Assembly (NCBI GenBank): GCA_963674895.2
Contig: CAXXCY010000003.1
Coordinates: 1,922,001 to 1,986,000, forward strand
Length of the DNA stretch: 64,000 bases
DNA from: CAXXOK01 sp963674895
Lineage (GTDB): Bacteria; Bacillota; Clostridia; Christensenellales; Aristaeellaceae
Reading direction: 5' to 3'
The translations under genes and the position numbers were made by a program. The notes beneath the pieces were generated by a model, which saw nothing but the letters and a program-made list of their open reading frames with translations, had not been told where the DNA came from and made no database searches. Below, in pieces: positions 24,984-34,779 of the stretch (within the stretch, counting starts at the first letter, position 1; each line of letters opens with the position of its first letter).

Positions 24984-25469
24984 GCTGTCGTCCACCTTTC
25001 ATGCAGTCCAGTATCATTTGAAGCGCCTGCCGCACGGTTTTCACGCCGCACGGCCTGCCTGTCCCCCGAGAAATGGCGCTCCCGCGCCCAACCCGCTTCC
25101 CCGTACGCGCAGCCGATCCAGACCGTGCCCACGGGAATGCGTTCGCTGCCGCCGTCCGGCCCTGCGACGCCCGTTGCGCTGACCGCAATGTCCGCTCCCG
25201 TCAGCCTTTGCGCGCCTGCGGCCATCTGTTTGGCGCAGCTCTTCCGAAACAGCCTGATCCTCGCCGATGCCCTCCACGCCGAGCACGGCTTGCTTCACCG
25301 CAAACGCGTAGCTCACCACGCCGCCCAGCAAAACTTTGGAAGCGCCCGGCACGTCCGCGACCGTCGCGGCGATCAGCCCGGCGGTCAGGCTTTCGGCGGT
25401 TGCCAGCGTCAGGCCCTTTGCCGCGGCTTCCGCCACCACCGCTTCGGCGAGCGCATACAGGTCATCCAT
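24961..25469 (-). pseudogene. cinA: CinA C-terminal domain protein (PncC-type), two frameshifts
   Basis: A stand-alone CinA C-terminal domain, which in other bacteria is nicotinamide-nucleotide amidohydrolase. Frame 1 gives LATAESLTAGLIAATVADVPGASKVLLGGVVSYA. A one-base excess in the TTT at 25229-25231 moves to frame 2, giving GADIAVSATGVAGPDGG and PVGTVWIG. A second excess in the TTTT at 25038-25041 moves to frame 3, giving ETVRQALQMILDCMKGG. Removing one base at each run restores a normal protein of about 168 residues. Both shifts are in homopolymers, so sequence error is as likely as true decay. The gene overlaps pgsA at its start and recA at its end. Confidence 0.8.
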
Positions 25470-26007
25470 CGGCGCCCTCCCCGGAAAAGACCGCGCGGTT
25501 TTTCATGAAATAATCCACGCCCGACCATACCGTCATGACCACGGCGGCGGCGATCAGCGCCCAGTCGATCCCCAAGCCATGAAACGCCGGGATATCGAGC
25601 AAAATCACAAACGTCATCAGCATCTGCAGCGTGGTCTTGATCTTGCCGAGCTTCCCCGCCGCGATGACGACGCCCTTTTGCACCGCCACCAGCCGAAGGC
25701 CGTCCACCAGCAGGTCCCGGAACAGCACCACGACGCACACCCACGCGGGCAGCCGCCCGAGCCCGCTTAAGGCGATCATCGTGCACAGCACCAGCAGCTT
25801 GTCCGCCACAGGATCGAGAAACTTGCCGAAATCCGTGACGATGCCCTGCCTGCGCGCCAGATAGCCGTCCAGCCAGTCGGTCAGGCAGGCAAGCGCGAAC
25901 AGCGCAACCGCCGCGGTCCGGCACGCGGGCCCGCCGATATACAGCAGTACGACGATCGCGGGAACGGCGGCCACGCGCAGGACGGTCAGCTTGTTGGGCA
26001 GGTTCAT
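25462..26007 (-). CDS. pgsA: CDP-diacylglycerol-glycerol-3-phosphate 3-phosphatidyltransferase
   Basis: A 181-residue membrane enzyme that makes phosphatidylglycerophosphate, the first step to phosphatidylglycerol. It opens with the family's NLPNKLTVLR. The CDP-alcohol phosphatidyltransferase motif D-G-x2-A-R-x8-G-x3-D-x3-D is complete in DGYLARRQGIVTDFGKFLDPVADK (about residues 46-70). About five membrane helices follow. Its ATG overlaps the rimO stop, and its end overlaps the cinA start, indicating one operon rimO-pgsA-cinA-recA. Confidence 0.95.
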   Translation of the reverse strand: MNLPNKLTVLRVAAVPAIVVLLYIGGPACRTAAVALFALACLTDWLDGYLARRQGIVTDFGKFLDPVADKLLVLCTMIALSGLGRLPAWVCVVVLFRDLLVDGLRLVAVQKGVVIAAGKLGKIKTTLQMLMTFVILLDIPAFHGLGIDWALIAAAVVMTVWSGVDYFMKNRAVFSGEGADG

Positions 26008-27316
26008 TCGATCACTCCCGAAATATCATAGGCGTCGGCGCCGGTAATCCGCACAGTCACGAACGCGCCCGGCTGCAAGCCCTCCGCGCCCGAAACGCGG
26101 CATACGCCGTCGGCGTCCGGGGCTTCGCGGTCGGTTCTGGCGACCGCCGTACCGTCCGCCCCGATCTCCTCGAGCAGCGCCGTGGCCGTCTGCCCGATGC
26201 GCAGGCGGTTGCGCTTGAGCGAAATCTCCTGCTGCGCCGTCATCAGCTCGTCAAGCCGCGCGGCTTTCACGTCGTCTTCCACCTGGCCGGGCATCGACGC
26301 GGCGGGGGTATCGTCCTCCGGGGAAAACGCAAACGCGCCCAGGCGGTCGAACTCAGTCTCCCGCACGAAGTCCATCAGGGTCTGAAACTGCTGGCCTGTC
26401 TCGCCGGGAAAGCCCACGATCATCGTGGTGCGCAGCGTGAAGCCCATCGCCCGCGCCTTCTTGAGGAACGCTTTCACGCCCCCGATATCCCCGCGCCGGT
26501 TCATCCGCCTGAGGATCTCCGGGTCCGCGTGCTGCAGCGGCAGATCGAGATATTTGCAGATGTTATCATGCGCCGCCATCACGGCGAGCAGGCGCTCGTC
26601 CGCCTCGTCGGGATAGCAGTAGAGCACGCGCAGCCAGCGCACGCCCGGGATTGCCGCCGCCTGTTCCAGCAGGTTGGGGAGCAGGGACCGCCCGTGCGTA
26701 TCCATGCCGAAACGGGTGGTATCCTGCGCGATCAGGATGTGCTCGCGGACGCCCGCCCCGGCCAGCTCCCGGATTTCCGAAAGGATATCGTCCATCGGAC
26801 GGGAGCGGAAGCCCCCGCGAATCAGCGGGATGGCGCAGTAGGCGCAGCGGTTGTCGCACCCCTCGGCGATGCGCACATAGGCCGTGTACGGCGGCGTGGT
26901 GAGCACGCGCTCGCCCGTTAAAATGTGGTGGTCGTCCGCGCAGTAGGAAACGCGCTTGCCGGCCAGGGCTTCCCGGATCGCCTCGGGGAGCCGCTCGTAC
27001 TGGTTCACGCCCAGAAGCAGGTCCACCTCTGGCATTTCCCTGAGCAGCTCGCCCTCGTACCGCTGCGCGAGGCAGCCGGTGGCGACCAGCAGCTTGAGTT
27101 TCCCCTGGTCCTTGTACTGCGAAAGCGACAGGCAGCGTGTCGATGCTTTCCTCTTTCGCCGGTTCGATGAACCCGCAGGTGTTCACGATCAGCACGTCGG
27201 CCTGCCGCTCGTCTGCTGTGACCGCAAAGCCGTTTTTTTTGCAGAATTCCCAGCATCAATTCCGTGTCCACACGGTTTTTGACGCATCCAAGCGATACCA
27301 CGGCGACTGTGATCAT
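26004..27316 (-). pseudogene. rimO: Ribosomal protein S12 methylthiotransferase RimO, two frameshifts
   Basis: A radical-SAM methylthiotransferase that modifies Asp of ribosomal protein S12. The N-terminal UPF0004 domain is spread over three frames: VAVVSLGCVKNRVDTELMLG, then LIVNTCGFIEPAKEESID, then PEVDLLLGVNQYERLPEAI. The radical SAM motif CDNRCAYCAIP and the C-terminal TRAM domain are intact. The shifts sit in an 8-T run (27233-27240) and at GG 27131-27132; dropping one base at each restores a normal protein of about 437 residues. Without repair the enzyme would be dead, so sequence error is suspected. Its intact part alone starts near 27035. Confidence 0.88.
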
Positions 27317-27403
27317 AGGGCCCCTCTCGTCCTCAGGCTACGGCCCATTATACCATATGTTGTGTCCGCTTGGAAAGAGATAAATAGAACAAAAGTTCGC
27401 TTT

Positions 27404-28321
27404 TCATGGCGCGGGGTTATCCGCCCGCGGCTGCCGCAGCTTTGCGAGCGTCTCCTCAAATTCCCTGGGCGGCGGGGCTGTGAACGCCATCCGCTCCCCC
27501 GTGCGCGGGTGGGTGAACGAAAGCGTGTGCGCATGCAGCAGCATACGCGGGGTCTTCACGCCGCCCTTGAGCCCGTAGATGGGGTCGCCCGCGACCGGAT
27601 GGCCTATGGACCGCATATGCACGCGAATCTGGTGCGTGCGCCCCGTAAGGATATGCACGTCCAAAAGCGCCGCGCGTTTCAGGCGTTCGAGCACCTTCCA
27701 TTCCGTCTGCGACGGCCTGCCGTCCTCCGTGACCGCCATCTTCTTGCGGTCGCGTTTGGAGCGCCCGATGGGGCTGTCGATCCGCCCCTCGTCCTCCCTC
27801 AGTTCGCCCTCGACCACGGCAAGGTAATGCTTTTCGATGCTGCGGTCCTTCAGCTGCCCGGAGAGGTTCAGGTGCGCCCGGTCGTTCTTGGCAACGAGCA
27901 TGATCCCGCTGGTGTCCTTATCCAGCCTGTGCACGATCCCCGGGCGCCGTACGCCGCCGATGCCGGACAGCCCGTCCAGCGCGAACAGCAGCGCGTTGAC
28001 CAGCGTGCCGGTTTCGTTTCCGCCCGCCGGATGGACGACCATGCCGTACGGCTTGTCGATTACGGCGATATCCGCGTCCTGATAGAGGATGGGCACGGGG
28101 ATATCCTCCTTTTCAACCGCCGCGGGCGCGGCCTCGGGGACCGTGATGCGCAGCGCGTCCCCCGGCCTGACGGCAGTCCCCGCCTTTCCGGCGGCCGTCC
28201 CCCCGATCTCGCACAGCCCGGCGGCGATCCACTTGGCCGCCTGCGAGCGCGTCACCCCACAGCCTTCGGCCACGAGCACGTCCAGCCGCGCGGCACGGTC
28301 AGCCGTCAGGGTTTTGATCAT
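27404..28321 (-). CDS. RluD-type 23S rRNA pseudouridine synthase
   Basis: A 305-residue RluA/RluD-family synthase that isomerises uridines in 23S rRNA. An S4 RNA-binding domain (about residues 10-60, RLDVLVAE..TRSQAAKWIAAG) precedes the catalytic domain, with PYGMVVHPAGG and the active-site motif GIVHRLDKDTSGIML (catalytic Asp about residue 138). RTHQIRVHMRSIGHPVAGDPIYG is the third family motif. It is downstream of lspA on the same strand, an arrangement frequent in Firmicutes. Confidence 0.95.
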   Translation of the reverse strand: MIKTLTADRAARLDVLVAEGCGVTRSQAAKWIAAGLCEIGGTAAGKAGTAVRPGDALRITVPEAAPAAVEKEDIPVPILYQDADIAVIDKPYGMVVHPAGGNETGTLVNALLFALDGLSGIGGVRRPGIVHRLDKDTSGIMLVAKNDRAHLNLSGQLKDRSIEKHYLAVVEGELREDEGRIDSPIGRSKRDRKKMAVTEDGRPSQTEWKVLERLKRAALLDVHILTGRTHQIRVHMRSIGHPVAGDPIYGLKGGVKTPRMLLHAHTLSFTHPRTGERMAFTAPPPREFEETLAKLRQPRADNPAP

Positions 28322-28393
28322 CGCTTACAACCTCCGTATGCCGTTCCTGCCAGTCCTGCGGACGGCTAATGAACCAGCAATCCCATATAAAAC

Positions 28394-28867
28394 TTATTCT
28401 TCCGATTTTTCATGCTTTAACCGCCAGTCCCTGCTGCGAAACAGAAGGCTTATGCCGGTCAGCACCGCGCCGCATGTAATGGCGATATCCGCCACGTTGC
28501 AGATAAAAAACGGCAGCCATGGAAAATACACCATATCCACGACGTAGCCGAACAAAACCCGGTCGATAAAATTGCCGAAGAAGCCGCCGAGGATCAGCCC
28601 CGCGGCGGCGAGCACAAAGCGCGACAGCTTATACCTGCGCAGGATGACGATCCCCAGCGCGACCGCGATCAGCGGCAGGACGATCCCGGCGGCCGTATGC
28701 CCCGACAGGATGCCCAGCGCCATGCCCGTGTTGTGCGTGAACCGGAGCTCGAGCACCTCGCGAAGGACGACGATATGCTCGCCGAGCGTCATCGCGTTTT
28801 GCGCGATCAGCTTCGCGGCGCGGTCGGCGATCAGCGTCAGCGCCGTAAGAATCCAAAAAACCGTCAT
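28394..28867 (-). CDS. lspA: Lipoprotein signal peptidase (signal peptidase II)
   Basis: A 157-residue membrane aspartyl protease that removes signal peptides from lipoproteins. Four hydrophobic helices are evident. Conserved motifs are THNTGMALGIL (with the NTG-A-GIL core), GGFFGNFIDRVLFGYVVDM (first catalytic Asp) and FICNVADIAI (second catalytic Asp; the family usually has F-N-V-A-D without the extra residues). Its presence shows the cell makes lipoproteins, which contrasts with the lipobox-free binding proteins in this window. Confidence 0.95.
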   Translation of the reverse strand: MTVFWILTALTLIADRAAKLIAQNAMTLGEHIVVLREVLELRFTHNTGMALGILSGHTAAGIVLPLIAVALGIVILRRYKLSRFVLAAAGLILGGFFGNFIDRVLFGYVVDMVYFPWLPFFICNVADIAITCGAVLTGISLLFRSRDWRLKHEKSEE

Positions 28868-28876
28868 ATGGTTCTC

Positions 28877-30482
28877 CTAAAGCGGGTAGTAGGAACAGGC
28901 GAACTGCATCAGTTCCCGAAGATGCGGGAGGTTATACCAAAGCATCGCCGCCGCGCCCAGCGCGTATACCGCCCAGGAAAAGCGCTCGAGCTTCGCGGCC
29001 CTGAGCAGGCTTTCGGTCAGGTACACGAGCAGCGCCGCGTACGCCCAGCCGAAGTACAGCGTGTAGAGCGTCAGCCCGTTTTCCGCCGTGCCCCAGCCGA
29101 GCGCGCACAGCAGCAGAAACGATACGGCAACCCAGCCCATGCTGATCCGGGCGAAAACCTGTTTGCGGTTTAAAACAAAGCCCGCGGCGGCCAATATGAG
29201 CACGGCGGCGCCGAGTACGTCCGCGCCTCCGGTACCGATCAGCCGCCACTTCATATATCCGTCCGCCGCAGCGCCGCCCCCGGCCTGCGGTGCGGCGAAA
29301 ATCTGCCCGGCGAACGATACGAACTGCGCGAGCTTATTTTGGAACGTCACCTCCGCGCCTGTAAAGCGGCCGACGTTTTGCAGCGTTTCGGGAATGCGCA
29401 GCAGGACGTTGACCCCGCCGAACGTACACAGCAGCACGAGTCCCCACAGGGCGGAGCGCAGCGTGTCCCAAATAATCTCATGAAGCTTCTTGCCCGCGCG
29501 CTCCGGAAGCAGCGCCAGCGCCGCCCCGGGGATCATCGTGCCCGCCGCGCCGAGGATCAGCGCCTGGTCCCGCTTGCCGCGCTCCAGAAGGCTGTACAGC
29601 CCGAGCGACAGATAAAACAGCGCGATGCTGTACTGCTCCGCCATCACCGTAAACAAAAGTCCGCTGTAGGTCGTGAGCATCACAGCCGGCAAAAGGATCC
29701 GCGCCGGCCTGCCCACGCCCCTGACCATTTTCATCAGCAGGCAGAAGCTCGCCGTGAGCAGCGGCGCCTGCGCGGCGGCCAGGACGGTCGCCATGGCGTT
29801 GGGTATCGGCAGCCACGCAGCCCAGTAGATACGGCAGCCCCATCAGCGGCGCAGCAAACAGCGCAAACAGCGGGGAACGGAAATCGTTCTCGACGGCAAA
29901 GAGGGAAAGATACGCGTTTTCGTGCACGATCGCGCCCGAATCCGACGAATAGATCAAATCGCGCGTGACCACGGAGCTTGCGAACGCGCCGGTCTGCGTA
30001 TACACGATCACGACCGCCGCCATCAGGATCACGGCCGCCGCCGCCGCGACCACGCCTTCCTCCCGCGAGAAATCAGCGGCGACACTCTGTACAATGCCAA
30101 AGAACCGCCCGAAGAACAGGCGGACCATCCGGTACACGAACAAAAGCCCCGCCACCGCGAACACGATGGCCGCGATCTGTGAAAGCAGGCCCGCCTCCAC
30201 GCCCAGGAAACCCTGCAGCCTCTGGAACACCGTGATCGAACGCAGCCACCCGGCGAAGCCCCCGATCGGCCACAGGCAAACGCCCATCGCCGTCAGCGCG
30301 CAGAAAACCTTGCCCGGCAGGCCCATCCCGCCCGCCTCGGCAAGCTCCGGCCGCCTGACGGCAAAGTAGAGCAGGAACGGCAGCGCTGCGGCGACGCCGA
30401 CGGCGGAGGACGACTGGTGGATGTGCAGGCAAAGGAACGCGGCCGCCGAAAGCAAAAGGATCCCTCGTTTCACGCTGCTCAC
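28877..30482 (-). pseudogene. Large polytopic membrane protein, one frameshift
   Basis: Not recognised. Joined across one frameshift in CCC 29821-29823 it would be about 534 residues with 12 or more hydrophobic helices and no signature cytoplasmic domain. An about 30-residue polar loop (YSSDSGAIVHENAYLSLF) follows the helix near residue 180, a layout reminiscent of GT-C glycosyltransferases and other polyprenol-phosphate-dependent enzymes; this is only a resemblance. Removing one base restores the frame (LPYLLAAWLPIPNA). It is upstream of lspA and divergent from the FAD protein gene. Confidence 0.65.
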
Positions 30483-30591
30483 GCTCCCTTGTTTGTTCTG
30501 TTCATTATATCATATCGCGCGGCCAGGGGAACGGTTGTTTTCCGGCCTGGCGTATGTTAGGATGGTCTTCGGTACGGAATGGAGGCGCGGC

Positions 30592-32197
30592 ATGCTCAGA
30601 CTGCATCAGATCAGGCTCACGCTCGCGGACGCGGCGCAGGACGAACTCCCCTGCCGCGCGCTGGCGGCCGCGCGCCTGCGGGTGCCCGAAGCGGAGATCC
30701 TCTCGGCGCGGATCGCGCGCAGGAGCGTGGACGCGCGCGACAGGCGCGACGTGTATTTCTCCCTGTCACTGGACGTCACCCTCGCCTCCCCGCAAACGGA
30801 AAGGACGCTGGTCCGGCGCTTTGCGCCCAACCAGGCCGCGCTGCTGGATGCGCCCAAGGAATACGACGCGTTCTCCCTGCCCGTCCGGCCGTACGGCGAA
30901 GGCCGCCCCCGGCCGGTGGTGATCGGCGCAGGCCCCGCGGGCTGTTCTGCGCGCTGGGGCTCGCGGTACGCGGCGCGAAGCCGATAGTGCTTGAGCGCGG
31001 CAAGCGCGTGGACGAGGCGCGCAAAGGACGTCGCGGCGCTTACGCAATCGGGCGTGCTCAACCCCGAAAGCAACGTGCTGTTCGGCGAGGGCGGCGCGGG
31101 CGCGTTCTCCGACGGCAAGCTGACCTGCGGCCTGAGTGACCCGCTCATCCGCACGGTGCTCAAAACCCTCGCAGCCTGCGGCGCGCCGGAGGACATCCTG
31201 ATCGACGCCAAGCCGCACATCGGCACAGACCTCCTGCGCGGGGTGCTGAAAACCCTGCGGGGCAAGCTGCTCATGCTGGGCACGGAGATACACTTTGAAA
31301 CCAAAGCCACAGGGCTTGGTTGTGCGGGACGGGCGGGTGACCGCCGTGGAAGCGGGCGAAGACCGCTTTGCAGCCGACTCGGTCTACCTGGCGTCCGGGC
31401 ACAGCGCGCGGGACGTATACGCGTGGCTCCATCAGCTTGGCGTGCCGCTGGCCTCCAAGCCGTTTGCCGTCGGCGTGCGAATCGAGCACCCGCAGGCGCT
31501 GATCGACAGGGCGCAGTACGGCGGCTTTGCCGGAAACCCCGCGCTGCCGCCGGCGGACTATAAGCTCAACGTCCAGACGCCCGGCCGCCGCGGCGCGTAT
31601 ACCTTCTGCATGTGCCCGGGCGGCGAGGTGATCAACGCATCCAGCGAGGAAGGGCTTCTCAATATCAACGGCATGAGCCGCCACGCGCGAAACGGCGCAA
31701 ACGCCAACGCCGCGCTGCTGGTCGGCGTCCGGCCGGACGATTTCGGCGGTCCGCTGGAGGGCATCGAAATGCAGCGGCAAATCGAGCGCGCGGCATACGC
31801 CGCAGCCGGCAGCTACCGCGCCCCGTGCCAGCGCGTGGAGGATTTCCTTATAAACAGGCCCTCGCATGCCTTGGGCGCGGTGCGGCCCAGCTACCGCCCC
31901 GGCGCGGAGCCGGGCGACGTGGCGGGCCTGTTTCCCGCTTTTGTAACGGAAGTTCTTCGCTATGCGCTGCCGATGCTTGGACAGCGCCTGCGGGACTTCG
32001 ACCTGCCCGACGCGCTGCTGCTGGCGCCGGAAACCCGCTCCTCCTCGCCCGTGCGGATTCTTCGCGGCGAACGGCGGGAAAGCGCCCTGCGCGGGCTGTA
32101 CCCGCTGGGCGAGGGCGCGGGTTACGCGGGCGGAATCATCTCTTCGGCGGTCGACGGACTGAAGGCCGCGCTGGACGAAAGGAACGACGAAGCATGA
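30592..32197 (+). pseudogene. FAD-dependent oxidoreductase-like protein, three frameshifts
   Basis: The gene resembles the COG2509-type FAD-dependent dehydrogenases of unknown substrate. Order: an N-terminal alpha/beta region, the FAD dinucleotide fold VVIGAGPAGL near residue 108, NVLFGEGGAGAFSDGKLTCG, VYLASGHSARDVYAWL, and a C-terminal ETRSSSPVRI and GEGAGYAGGIISSAVDG. Frames change at GGG 30939-30941 (one base missing), GG 31026-31027 and GGG 31312-31314 (one extra each). All are homopolymers, and correction restores about 535 residues. GGAGG precedes ATG 30592. It overlaps the next gene by four bases. Confidence 0.82.
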
Positions 32198-32859
32198 TCA
32201 AAGCGGTACTGTTCGATATGGACGGGGTCATTTTCAACTCTGAGCAACTGTACTCCAAAGCCCAGCCGGCCATCGCCCAAGAGCTTGGCTACGAGATGGA
32301 TATGGCGTTTTTCGTGCGCACGCTGGGCATCTCCAGCCGCGAGTGCCGCAGGCTGTATGCCGAGACCTACGGCGACGAGTTCCCTTTCGACCGGGCCTCA
32401 GACATGCTGTTTGAGTTCATCCTCGACTACAATCAAAAACACACCATGCCGCTCAAGGATGGCGCGATGGACTGCCTGCGCGCGATTTCCGCGCGGGGAT
32501 TGCCGATTGTACTGGCGACCAGCTCCCCGCGCTTTGTGGCGGACGCGCTGTTCTCATCCCTGCCGGAGCTCGACGCGCTGTTTCGCGGCAAGGTGTGCGG
32601 CAACGAGGTAGCGCAGGGCAAGCCGGCGCCCGAAATCTATCAAAAAGCCGCGAAGCTCGCGGGGTTCCCGCCCCGTGAATGCCTCGGCGTGGAGGATTCC
32701 CCCAGCGGCCTGCAGGCGATCCGCATGGCCGGCGCCACGCCCGTGATGGTTCCGGACCTGATCCCCTTCACCGATGCGATCGCGCCGTTTGCCGATCATG
32801 TGCTTGACAATTTGCGCGAACTGCCCGCGCTGATCGACAGGCTCAACGCCGCGGGTTAA
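32194..32859 (+). CDS. HAD-family phosphatase (beta-phosphoglucomutase-like)
   Basis: A 221-residue haloacid-dehalogenase hydrolase of the PGMB-like subfamily. Motif I is FDMDGVIFNSE (nucleophile Asp9, acid Asp11), motif II VLATSS, motif III Lys in GKPAPEIYQKAA and motif IV GVEDSPSGLQAI. The helical cap lies at about residues 18-85. It should dephosphorylate or isomerise a sugar phosphate; the exact substrate cannot be read. ATG 32194 overlaps the stop of the FAD gene and follows a GGA-type Shine-Dalgarno. Confidence 0.9.
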   Translation: MIKAVLFDMDGVIFNSEQLYSKAQPAIAQELGYEMDMAFFVRTLGISSRECRRLYAETYGDEFPFDRASDMLFEFILDYNQKHTMPLKDGAMDCLRAISARGLPIVLATSSPRFVADALFSSLPELDALFRGKVCGNEVAQGKPAPEIYQKAAKLAGFPPRECLGVEDSPSGLQAIRMAGATPVMVPDLIPFTDAIAPFADHVLDNLRELPALIDRLNAAG

Positions 32860-33407
32860 TTATCGTCCAGCAATTCCTTCACCTGGATGCTGCGGATATG
32901 CCACTGATCGTTTTCCTTGACAAGCGTCGCGGAATAGCTCGCCGCCTGCCAGCGCGGCGGGCTTTCGTAATTGTTCTCGCCGTAAAGCGCGATGGCCGTC
33001 TCCTCGTAATTGCGGTTGATACGACCGTCGATGCGCGGAATGCGCTCGGTAAACTCCGCCTTGGCGGTGCTGTCCCACGGCCAGCACCAAAGCCACGTCA
33101 GCTGCAGCCGATGGTCGATGCCGCGGACGGTGTAGATCGCGTACGGGCTCTTGCCGTCCATCGCCAGCACGAGGTTTTCATCCCGCTGCAGGTAGTTGGC
33201 CTGGAAGAACTTCGTCAGCTCCGCGGGGTCCTCGTCCATCATAATCACCTGCGCGCGCAGCGCCATGCCGTCCTTCAAAATCACGGAAATGCTGGTGGCG
33301 TTCATGGCATAGTAAAACGTGACCACCGCAAATCCGAGCAGAATCAGCACAATCAGCAGGCGGCTCGCCAGATACCAGACGAAGCGGCGCAGTTTATCCA
33401 AGTTCAA
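32856..33407 (-). CDS. Membrane-anchored hypothetical protein
   Basis: Not recognised. The 183-residue protein has one N-terminal membrane helix (about residues 12-34, LASRLLIVLILLGFAVVTFYYA) after a short basic cytoplasmic tail, and an extracytoplasmic domain. That domain has YAIYTVRGID, EFTERIPRIDGRINRNYEETAIALYGENNYESPPRW and YSATLVKENDQWHIRSIQV, which looks like an NTF2-like alpha/beta fold. The probable start is TTG 33407, overlapping the end of apgM, so it is coupled to that gene. Its stop overlaps the convergent HAD gene by four bases. Confidence 0.65.
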   Translation of the reverse strand: MNLDKLRRFVWYLASRLLIVLILLGFAVVTFYYAMNATSISVILKDGMALRAQVIMMDEDPAELTKFFQANYLQRDENLVLAMDGKSPYAIYTVRGIDHRLQLTWLWCWPWDSTAKAEFTERIPRIDGRINRNYEETAIALYGENNYESPPRWQAASYSATLVKENDQWHIRSIQVKELLDDN

Positions 33408-34644
33408 ACAGCCTTTCCAGCAGCCTGGACCCGTCCTCCAGCAAGGGATAGCGCAGCGCTTCCGCTTCGCAGTACTTGCGGGGAGGGCCGGGTTTCCGGC
33501 TATCGAAAATCGCGTAGGGTACGGGCGTCGCGTCGTGCGTGCGGGTTGTCATCAGCGTAGGATGGTCGCACATGACCAGCAGGCGGAAATCCTCGCCGCG
33601 CTTGAGCATTTCGGCCAGGATCGGGCGCGCGACCCGGTCGTTGACGTACTGTATCGCCTTCATTTTCAGCTCCAGCTCGCCCGCATGCGCCATCTCGTCG
33701 GGGGCCTCAATATGCACGGCGGCAAAATCGTCCCCGTCACTGAGCGCCTGCAGCGCGGCGTCCACCTTCCCCTGATAGTCGGTGTCCAGCTCGCCGTTCG
33801 CACCCTGGACGCGCGGGGTTTTCAGCCCTCCGAGGGAGGCGATGCCCCAGACCAGCGGCACGGCGCTGATGACGGAGCCCTGCCTGTGATACTTCGCGGC
33901 GAAGCTTTTGAGCCGCATCGCCGTCGCCGCGCCCCACGGCCAGATCATGTTCGCGGGCAGCAGCCCCCGCGCGACGCGCGCTCTGTTCACCGGATGGTTC
34001 TTAAGCACCTCGTAGCTTGCGGCCATCAGGCTTCGCAGCGCGTCCGTCATCGCTTGCGCCGGCGCGTCGTCGGCCAGGCATTGGGGCAGGTATTCCGCGA
34101 TCCCGCAGTTCAGTATATTGTGCGGTTCGGTCAGCCGGACGGCGGAAAGGTCCGGCGCGCCTGTCTTGAATATGCCGATGTGGCGGAAGGTGTCCGTGGC
34201 GTGGACGTCCAGCCCGGTTTCCTTCATAGCTTTCGCAAACGGGGACGATGCGTCCGTCAAAGCGCGCATCAGCGTTTCCGCTTCCGCTCCATGAACGCCG
34301 CCGCCGTTATGGCTGCGGATGATCCTCTCGCCGCCCGCCTCCTCGATGGAACACAGGTTCAGCCGCAGGCTGACCCCGCCCTGCGGCACGGATATGCCCA
34401 TGCCCGCCGCCTCCAGCGCGCTGCGCCCGGTATAGCAGGTCCGCGGGTCGTTGCCGAATATCGAAAGGATCGCGGTATCGCTGCCCGGCGCCATGCCCTC
34501 CGGCACGGTGCGCACGCGCCCGTATTCGCAGCCCGCGGCCCGGTCAAACGCGTCCAGCGCCAATGTTTCCAGCGGCGTCTTTCCATCCAGCTGCGGAAGC
34601 TTCGCATCCGCCATTCCGTCTCCGATGACCAAAACGTATTTCAT
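33394..34644 (-). CDS. apgM: Cofactor-independent phosphoglycerate mutase (ApgM type)
   Basis: A 416-residue alkaline-phosphatase-superfamily mutase that interconverts 3- and 2-phosphoglycerate. It is the archaeal-type ApgM, shorter than GpmI (about 510). Motifs: YVLVIGDGMAD (metal Asp8), GSDTAILSIFGNDP (nucleophile Ser), HNGGGVHG, HIEAPDEMAHAGE and VMCDHPTLMTTRTHD (metal-binding His and Asp). ATG 34644 follows GGAG at eight bases; the longer frame is not supported. Confidence 0.93.
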   Translation of the reverse strand: MKYVLVIGDGMADAKLPQLDGKTPLETLALDAFDRAAGCEYGRVRTVPEGMAPGSDTAILSIFGNDPRTCYTGRSALEAAGMGISVPQGGVSLRLNLCSIEEAGGERIIRSHNGGGVHGAEAETLMRALTDASSPFAKAMKETGLDVHATDTFRHIGIFKTGAPDLSAVRLTEPHNILNCGIAEYLPQCLADDAPAQAMTDALRSLMAASYEVLKNHPVNRARVARGLLPANMIWPWGAATAMRLKSFAAKYHRQGSVISAVPLVWGIASLGGLKTPRVQGANGELDTDYQGKVDAALQALSDGDDFAAVHIEAPDEMAHAGELELKMKAIQYVNDRVARPILAEMLKRGEDFRLLVMCDHPTLMTTRTHDATPVPYAIFDSRKPGPPRKYCEAEALRYPLLEDGSRLLERLFELG

Positions 34645-34779
34645 GTCCCACGCTCCAAAGTTACTGTCGGAAAATAGTATAACGCGGTTCGGGTATCTTT
34701 TCAATACGGCCGGGCGTTGGCGGATTTCCGGTTTTAGTGTATACTATGCCCGTAACTGAGTGCAAAAGGAGCGCGAGAG

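Noticed and set aside
30421..30591. Longer start for the FAD protein
   Set aside because: The upstream frame is antisense to the membrane protein start, and GGAGG clearly marks ATG 30592.
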